NCBI GenBank assembly: GCA_945875585.1
Contig: CAMCLK010000003.1
Coordinates: 1-64,000 of the forward strand
Reading direction: 5' to 3'
Length of the DNA: 64,000 nt
Origin: Candidatus Kuenenia stuttgartensis
GTDB lineage: Bacteria; Planctomycetota; Planctomycetia; Gemmatales; Gemmataceae
Made by a program: the position numbers and the translations under genes. This document shows, piece by piece, positions 60,117 through 64,000 of this stretch. Within the stretch, counting starts at the first letter, position 1. Each line of letters begins with the position of its first letter. Below the pieces are notes generated by a model. The model had not been told where the DNA came from. It saw nothing but the letters and a program-made list of their open reading frames with translations, and did not search any database.

Positions 60117-61325
60117 TTATTTCCCGATGCGGTAAAGATTTTCATCTGTCCGCAGATACATGGCCCCATCTGAAAAGGCCGGTGTTGCCAGTGTGCGACC
60201 TGTCAATTCATTTTTACCCAGCACCACAAAGGCCTTCCCCGGTTTCACCCACGTCGCCAAACCTGTTTCATTCAAAAACAGAATGCGGCCATTCACAAAA
60301 ATAGGCGATGCCGAGTAACTCCCGGGAATACGCTCCATCCAGTAGCTCTCTCCCGTTTTGGCATTCACACACGAGGCCATTCCCTTGTCGGAGACAAAGT
60401 AAAGTTCATCGCCAACAAGCACGGGCGAGGGTGTGCTGGGAGCGCCCCGCTTGAGTCGCCAAGCAATGTGCGAACCGGTGACATCGCCCTTGCCGCCTAG
60501 CCTGACCGCCAGCAATTCTGGATTGTCGTAATCGTGGTTGTAGATAACAAGTCCGTGCGCCACAGTCGGCTGGGGAACAACAGACCAGCCCGGTGCCATC
60601 ACGCGCCAAATCTCTTCGCCGCTTTCCAGATCGTACGCCGCGAAGTGATCGGGCCCCGGCGCCATGACCTGCGCCTTACCATCCACCACTGCCACCGAAG
60701 CTGTCACAAACGAATGGCTGATGCGGGCTTTCACGGTGCGTGTTTTTTTCCATGCCACTTTGCCTGTTTTGGCATCCACTGCGGCTACAAATGGGTCCTT
60801 GCTGCCATCGCATACAACGACAAGCTTGCCATCGTGCAGCACGGGCGAACCACCACTTCCGTGCAAAGGTGGGTATTCCAGCTCGCTGCAAACCCATTGC
60901 ACCGCTCCATCGGCAGCAGCAAGGCGCGCCATGCCAAGGGCACCAAAATGCACGAACACTGAACCATCACTCACCAATGGCGTTGGGCTCGCATGGCTAT
61001 TCTTCACATGGATGGAAGGCGCCTTGGCCACAGCACGCACTTCCCGGTCCCAAACCACCTTGCCACTGCCGGCATTCAGTGCGAGCGCCCGGAGCGACAG
61101 CCCGCCATCGCGGGGTACAGCAGTGGTGAGATAGACCATACCGTTGGCAACAGCCGGGGATGACCATCCCAAGCCTTCAATCGGGGTCTTCCAAGCAACG
61201 TTTTTTGTCTCGGACCATTCCAAGGGGGTAGCTGGGCCTACGACATGGCCATTGGAAGCCGGTCCCCGAAACTGGGACCAATTGTCTGCGGAAAATGTGC
61301 AAATCACCAGAAAAACTGCAAGCAT
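60117..61325 (-). CDS. Exported PQQ-like beta-propeller protein
   Basis: A 402-residue exported protein with a short N-terminal signal (MLAVFLVICTFSA). The PQQ-like repeats are visible as blades: NWSQFRGPASNGH, VAWKTPIEGLGWSSPAVANG, ALNAGSGKVVWDREVR, AVDAKTGKVAWKKTRTV, YDLESGEEIWRVMAPG and CVNAKTGESYWMERIPG. No dehydrogenase active site (Cys pair or PQQ-binding acid cluster) is visible, so it is probably a binding or assembly propeller, not a quinoprotein enzyme. It lies upstream of pair 3 on the same strand with a 49-base gap, so these three genes may be one transcript. Confidence 0.88.
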   Translation of the reverse strand: MLAVFLVICTFSADNWSQFRGPASNGHVVGPATPLEWSETKNVAWKTPIEGLGWSSPAVANGMVYLTTAVPRDGGLSLRALALNAGSGKVVWDREVRAVAKAPSIHVKNSHASPTPLVSDGSVFVHFGALGMARLAAADGAVQWVCSELEYPPLHGSGGSPVLHDGKLVVVCDGSKDPFVAAVDAKTGKVAWKKTRTVKARISHSFVTASVAVVDGKAQVMAPGPDHFAAYDLESGEEIWRVMAPGWSVVPQPTVAHGLVIYNHDYDNPELLAVRLGGKGDVTGSHIAWRLKRGAPSTPSPVLVGDELYFVSDKGMASCVNAKTGESYWMERIPGSYSASPIFVNGRILFLNETGLATWVKPGKAFVVLGKNELTGRTLATPAFSDGAMYLRTDENLYRIGK

Positions 61326-61579
61326 CGGCGCGATACCTCCATAGCGGACCCGGCATCAACAACGGGCATTATTGAGATGTAGCGGCGGCAAAACCATTGG
61401 TAAACAGCTTACTGCAGCCGTGGCATTGCCAGCGCAACCTGATGCCGCGTGGGCGGTGTCCAGAACTACGCGCCCAAGGCCAGCGCGCATTAGTCCGGAC
61501 TCGGCATCGTTTTAATGGTACCGAGGGATTGGCTCATTCGCAAATGCCCTGTAAATGGCATTCGACCCTATTTCTGCTC

Positions 61580-62479
61580 TCATGCCACAACAGGACGATG
61601 GCGCAACGCCTGCCGAATAATGCCAAGCACGCGCTCACGTTCCTCGCCAGCAATTGGCAACCGTGGCGACCTGACCCATTCGACACCCAGTCCTGTTTCC
61701 TGCTCGCACAGTTTGATGTACTGCACAAAGTGAGGATGCGTATCGAGTTTGAGCAATGGCTGGAACCACCTGTAAAGCGTGCGGGCTTCGTCCCAACGCC
61801 CCTCACGTGTCAGGTTCCAAAGGCGCTGGTTCTCGTGGGGAAAGGCGATGCCGCTGCCAGCCACCCAGCCATCGATGCCCAAAATGCTCGCTTCCAGAAG
61901 AAGATCGTCCACTCCGGTGAACAAGGCGTAGCGGTCACCCACAGCGTTGTGTAATTCCGTAATACGTCTGGGGTCGCCAGAGCTTTCCTTCAAGGCAACA
62001 AATGCCTTTTCATTGGCCAGTTCGGCAAACAAGGCTGGGGTAATATCGTTAGCATAGCTGATCGGGTTGTTGTAGATCATGATGGGGAGGTCGCTCCCCT
62101 TGGCAACAGCCCTGAAAAAAGCTACCGTTTCGCGCGGATCACCTTTGTAACTCATGGGAGGCAGGAGCATCACTCCGGAAGCGCCGATCTTTTGAACATC
62201 GCGAATATACTCAATAGCCGCGCGGGTGCTCGACTCAGCCACACCACTCAATACCGGCACACGATTTCCAGCAACCTCGACCGCGCAGCGAATGACCGCG
62301 CGTTTTTCCTCGGGAGCCAGTGTCTGATTTTCGCCCAGCGAACCACACATGATCAGACCGGACACGCCACTTGCAATCAGCACCTCAAGGTGCCGGGCCG
62401 TTGCCGGCAAATCGAGCGATTCATCCTGTGCAAGCTGTGTTGTCACAGCAGGGAAAACGCCGGACCAATATGGCTTCAT
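61580..62479 (-). CDS. DapA-family (DHDPS/NAL) lyase 2
   Basis: A 299-residue TIM-barrel lyase of the DapA superfamily. Catalytic residues: Tyr in LPIMIYNNPI (Y136) and the Schiff-base Lys in FVALKESSGD (K164). The substrate loop is CGSLGENQTLAPEEK. It lies downstream of an enolase-superfamily gene on the same strand (30 bases), so a joint pathway is likely. In hydroxyproline degradation a DapA-family deaminase works with an epimerase or dehydratase; that is one candidate. It is not clearly DHDPS itself. Confidence 0.85.
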   Translation of the reverse strand: MKPYWSGVFPAVTTQLAQDESLDLPATARHLEVLIASGVSGLIMCGSLGENQTLAPEEKRAVIRCAVEVAGNRVPVLSGVAESSTRAAIEYIRDVQKIGASGVMLLPPMSYKGDPRETVAFFRAVAKGSDLPIMIYNNPISYANDITPALFAELANEKAFVALKESSGDPRRITELHNAVGDRYALFTGVDDLLLEASILGIDGWVAGSGIAFPHENQRLWNLTREGRWDEARTLYRWFQPLLKLDTHPHFVQYIKLCEQETGLGVEWVRSPRLPIAGEERERVLGIIRQALRHRPVVA

Positions 62480-62509
62480 TGCTCTAATCCTCTTTGAAAA
62501 AGACCTACG

Positions 62510-63613
62510 TCAGGCAATATCAACCACGCGCGCGCCCAACACATTGAATTTGGGCTCGATCCCAAGCCCAGGCAACGTGCTTGCTTCCATAAAGCCTTGC
62601 TGCCGCTGCGGAGCACCGCTCGCCGTGCTCACTGTGACATAACTATTGAAGTCTGTGCTGGTAAACCGGAACTCTTCCGGCGTGCTATGAGCAAGATGAG
62701 CAATGGCAGCCGTTGTGATATCACCGCCCCAACTATCTTCCAGTGTCATGGCGATGCCCATGCTTACGCACAGGTCTCGAACCTGCTTCGTTTTGGTCAG
62801 ACCGCCCAACTTGCTGATCTTCAGATTAACAACGTCCATGGCCAGATCTGCCTTGGCGCGCAAGAGCATGTCGAGACCATCCACATTTTCATCCAGAACA
62901 AACGGATGGTTGGTATGGCGCCTTACCGCTAGGCACTCTTCATAGGTCAGGCATGGTTGTTCAATGTAGACATCCACATCGGAAACAGCGCGCACCACGC
63001 GCATGGCTTCGTGCTGGGTCCAACCGGTGTTGGCGTCCGCCACCAACCGGTCGCCCGGCAAAAGCATGGCCCTAACGGCCCTGATGCGCTCGATATCGGT
63101 ATCCGGATCGCCCCCGACCTTTAGTTGGAACCGCGTGTAACCTTCGGCCCGGTAGCCCGCCACTTTTCGCGCCATCTGTTCGGGAGATTCCTGAGAAATA
63201 GCTCGGTACAGGCGAACGGCGTCACCAAACCGGCCTCCCATGAGCACGCACACGGGCAATCCCGTCGCTTTCCCCAAAATATCCCAGCATGCCACATCGA
63301 TGCCAGACTTCACATATGCATGGCCTTTTAGGGCCGCATCCATCCGGTAGTTCAATTTGGCCAACTCACGCGGATCAAATCCAAGAAGGTGAGGCGCCAA
63401 TTCCCTGAGCCCAGATCTAACACCATCCGCATACGCCGGCAGATAAAATGGCCCAAGTGGACAGACTTCGCCATACCCTACAAGGCCTGTATCAGTTTCG
63501 ACACCAATGACGGTGCTGTCGAACACCGAAACCGATTTGCCGCCAGACCACTTGTAGCTGCCTTCATGAAGTGGCAGTTCCACACGGTGGGCAAAAATCC
63601 GGCTGATTTTCAT
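62510..63613 (-). CDS. Enolase-superfamily enzyme (muconate lactonising/mandelate racemase subgroup)
   Basis: A 367-residue enolase-superfamily protein. Metal ligands are D193 (VADANTG), E218 (YIEQPC) and D241 (VLDENVDG), and two candidate acid/base lysines are K165 (RFQLKVGG) and K265 ([11 protein letters not shown]). The usual KxK reads QLK here, so the first Lys is Gln (Q163). The N-terminal capping domain begins [20 protein letters not shown]. Candidate activities are dehydratase or epimerase on a cis-hydroxyproline-like substrate; this is inference. ATG 63613 has AAGGA upstream; the upstream open frame is unsupported. Confidence 0.88.
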   Translation of the reverse strand: MKISRIFAHRVELPLHEGSYKWSGGKSVSVFDSTVIGVETDTGLVGYGEVCPLGPFYLPAYADGVRSGLRELAPHLLGFDPRELAKLNYRMDAALKGHAYVKSGIDVACWDILGKATGLPVCVLMGGRFGDAVRLYRAISQESPEQMARKVAGYRAEGYTRFQLKVGGDPDTDIERIRAVRAMLLPGDRLVADANTGWTQHEAMRVVRAVSDVDVYIEQPCLTYEECLAVRRHTNHPFVLDENVDGLDMLLRAKADLAMDVVNLKISKLGGLTKTKQVRDLCVSMGIAMTLEDSWGGDITTAAIAHLAHSTPEEFRFTSTDFNSYVTVSTASGAPQRQQGFMEASTLPGLGIEPKFNVLGARVVDIA

Positions 63614-64000
63614 GCGTTGAATCCTTGATGCGCGATTGCCGATCCAATGATCATGGAATAGTGCCGGCAAGTCATCGACCAGCAGACGGACCGGCTCAAA
63701 CCACAAACCATGATGTGAACTTACTGGGGACTAGATCGTTCGGGAAGTATATTTCCAAGCAGTTACTTGAGGGCCCTGATTTCCGGCATATTCATGACGT
63801 TGCCAGTACAGATAACCCGAACAGCAAGCATTGTTTCATGCCTATTGATAGCAGTATTAAGATCTGTTGTATTTATTTTGTAAGTGCTTGGAAAGAATCC
63901 GGAACATGGCCAGCAAAGGCCTAGTCAAGCAATTTTGGCGGCCAGTGGCGTTGGCGTGCGCCACTGAAAACTGGACACAGGAAATAGCAAATCCAACGAC
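63614..64000. other. Right-edge region without a supported gene
   Basis: No convincing coding frame is seen in 387 bases. The enolase-gene ribosome-binding site lies at its left end. Near the right end an eight-base-pair palindrome, CAGTGGCG and CGCCACTG around an eight-base loop, stands at 63943-63966; it may be a mobile element end or a terminator of a gene beyond the edge. Confidence 0.5.

Noticed and set aside
61326-61579. Possible tRNA-like or small gene in the gap before the PQQ gene
   Set aside because: CATTCGACCC resembles a T-arm, but no cloverleaf can be completed, and the frames have no support.
63625-63924. A 99-codon plus-strand open frame
   Set aside because: No ribosome-binding site, no recognised domain, poor composition.

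Overview
The window is a chromosomal segment from a planctomycete, most likely of the Gemmatales (Gemmata relatives). Three things point there: paired DUF1501 and DUF1549/DUF1553 (PSCyt1-type) genes, a DUF1559 pseudopilin-like protein followed by small lipoproteins, and Ser/Thr kinases fused to an FGE-sulfatase-like domain. A large exported protein that begins with the planctomycete LExLExR-type N-terminus agrees. The family placement is inference; I saw no rRNA, tRNA, CRISPR array or complete insertion sequence.

Layout. 1-6.9 kb: a Tat-exported solute-binding protein (cut by the left edge), an FHA protein, MutY, LigA and a split transketolase. 7.1-10.2 kb: one long kinase/FGE reading frame broken by two in-frame TAG codons. 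10.4-13.6 kb: two SLOG-superfamily proteins on either side of an Uup-like ABC-F ATPase. 13.6-22.0 kb: two tandem PSD1 + DUF1501 gene pairs. 22.2-28.9 kb: a plus-strand run argH, lysA, an exported repeat protein with a receiver-like domain, nnrD and DUF2237. 28.9-32.2 kb: DUF1559 protein and lipoproteins. 32.2-35.3 kb: ResB and CcsA for system II cytochrome c maturation. 35.3-44.1 kb: two RAYT (REP-associated transposase) genes with REP-like palindromes, a large PPC-domain exported protein and an intact kinase/FGE protein. 44.2-52.9 kb: an exported hypothetical, then a tight plus-strand run of a PmoA-family protein, a thioredoxin-like protein with TGA in its CxxC position, a flavin reductase, glcDEF and a DapA-family enzyme. 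53.0-55.5 kb: queE, queC and an O-methyltransferase. 55.6-61.3 kb: a second REP-like element, a third PSD1 + DUF1501 pair and a PQQ-propeller protein. 61.6-63.6 kb: a DapA-family lyase with an enolase-superfamily enzyme.

The strongest observations are these. The thioredoxin-like gene at 46897-47397 looks like a selenoprotein (UxxC): the frame continues intact past TGA, and a hairpin with a GGTC-containing loop lies at SECIS distance downstream. The kinase/FGE frame at 7100-10171 keeps every kinase motif yet carries two TAG codons and no frameshift. The RAYT/REP cluster supplies the stop codons of two neighbouring genes.

Functional themes: export and surface proteins of the planctomycete type (PSD1, DUF1501, PQQ, PPC), c-type cytochrome maturation that could serve the CxxCH-containing PSD1 proteins, glycolate oxidation by GlcDEF, DNA repair (MutY, LigA), and 7-deazaguanine synthesis (QueC, QueE).
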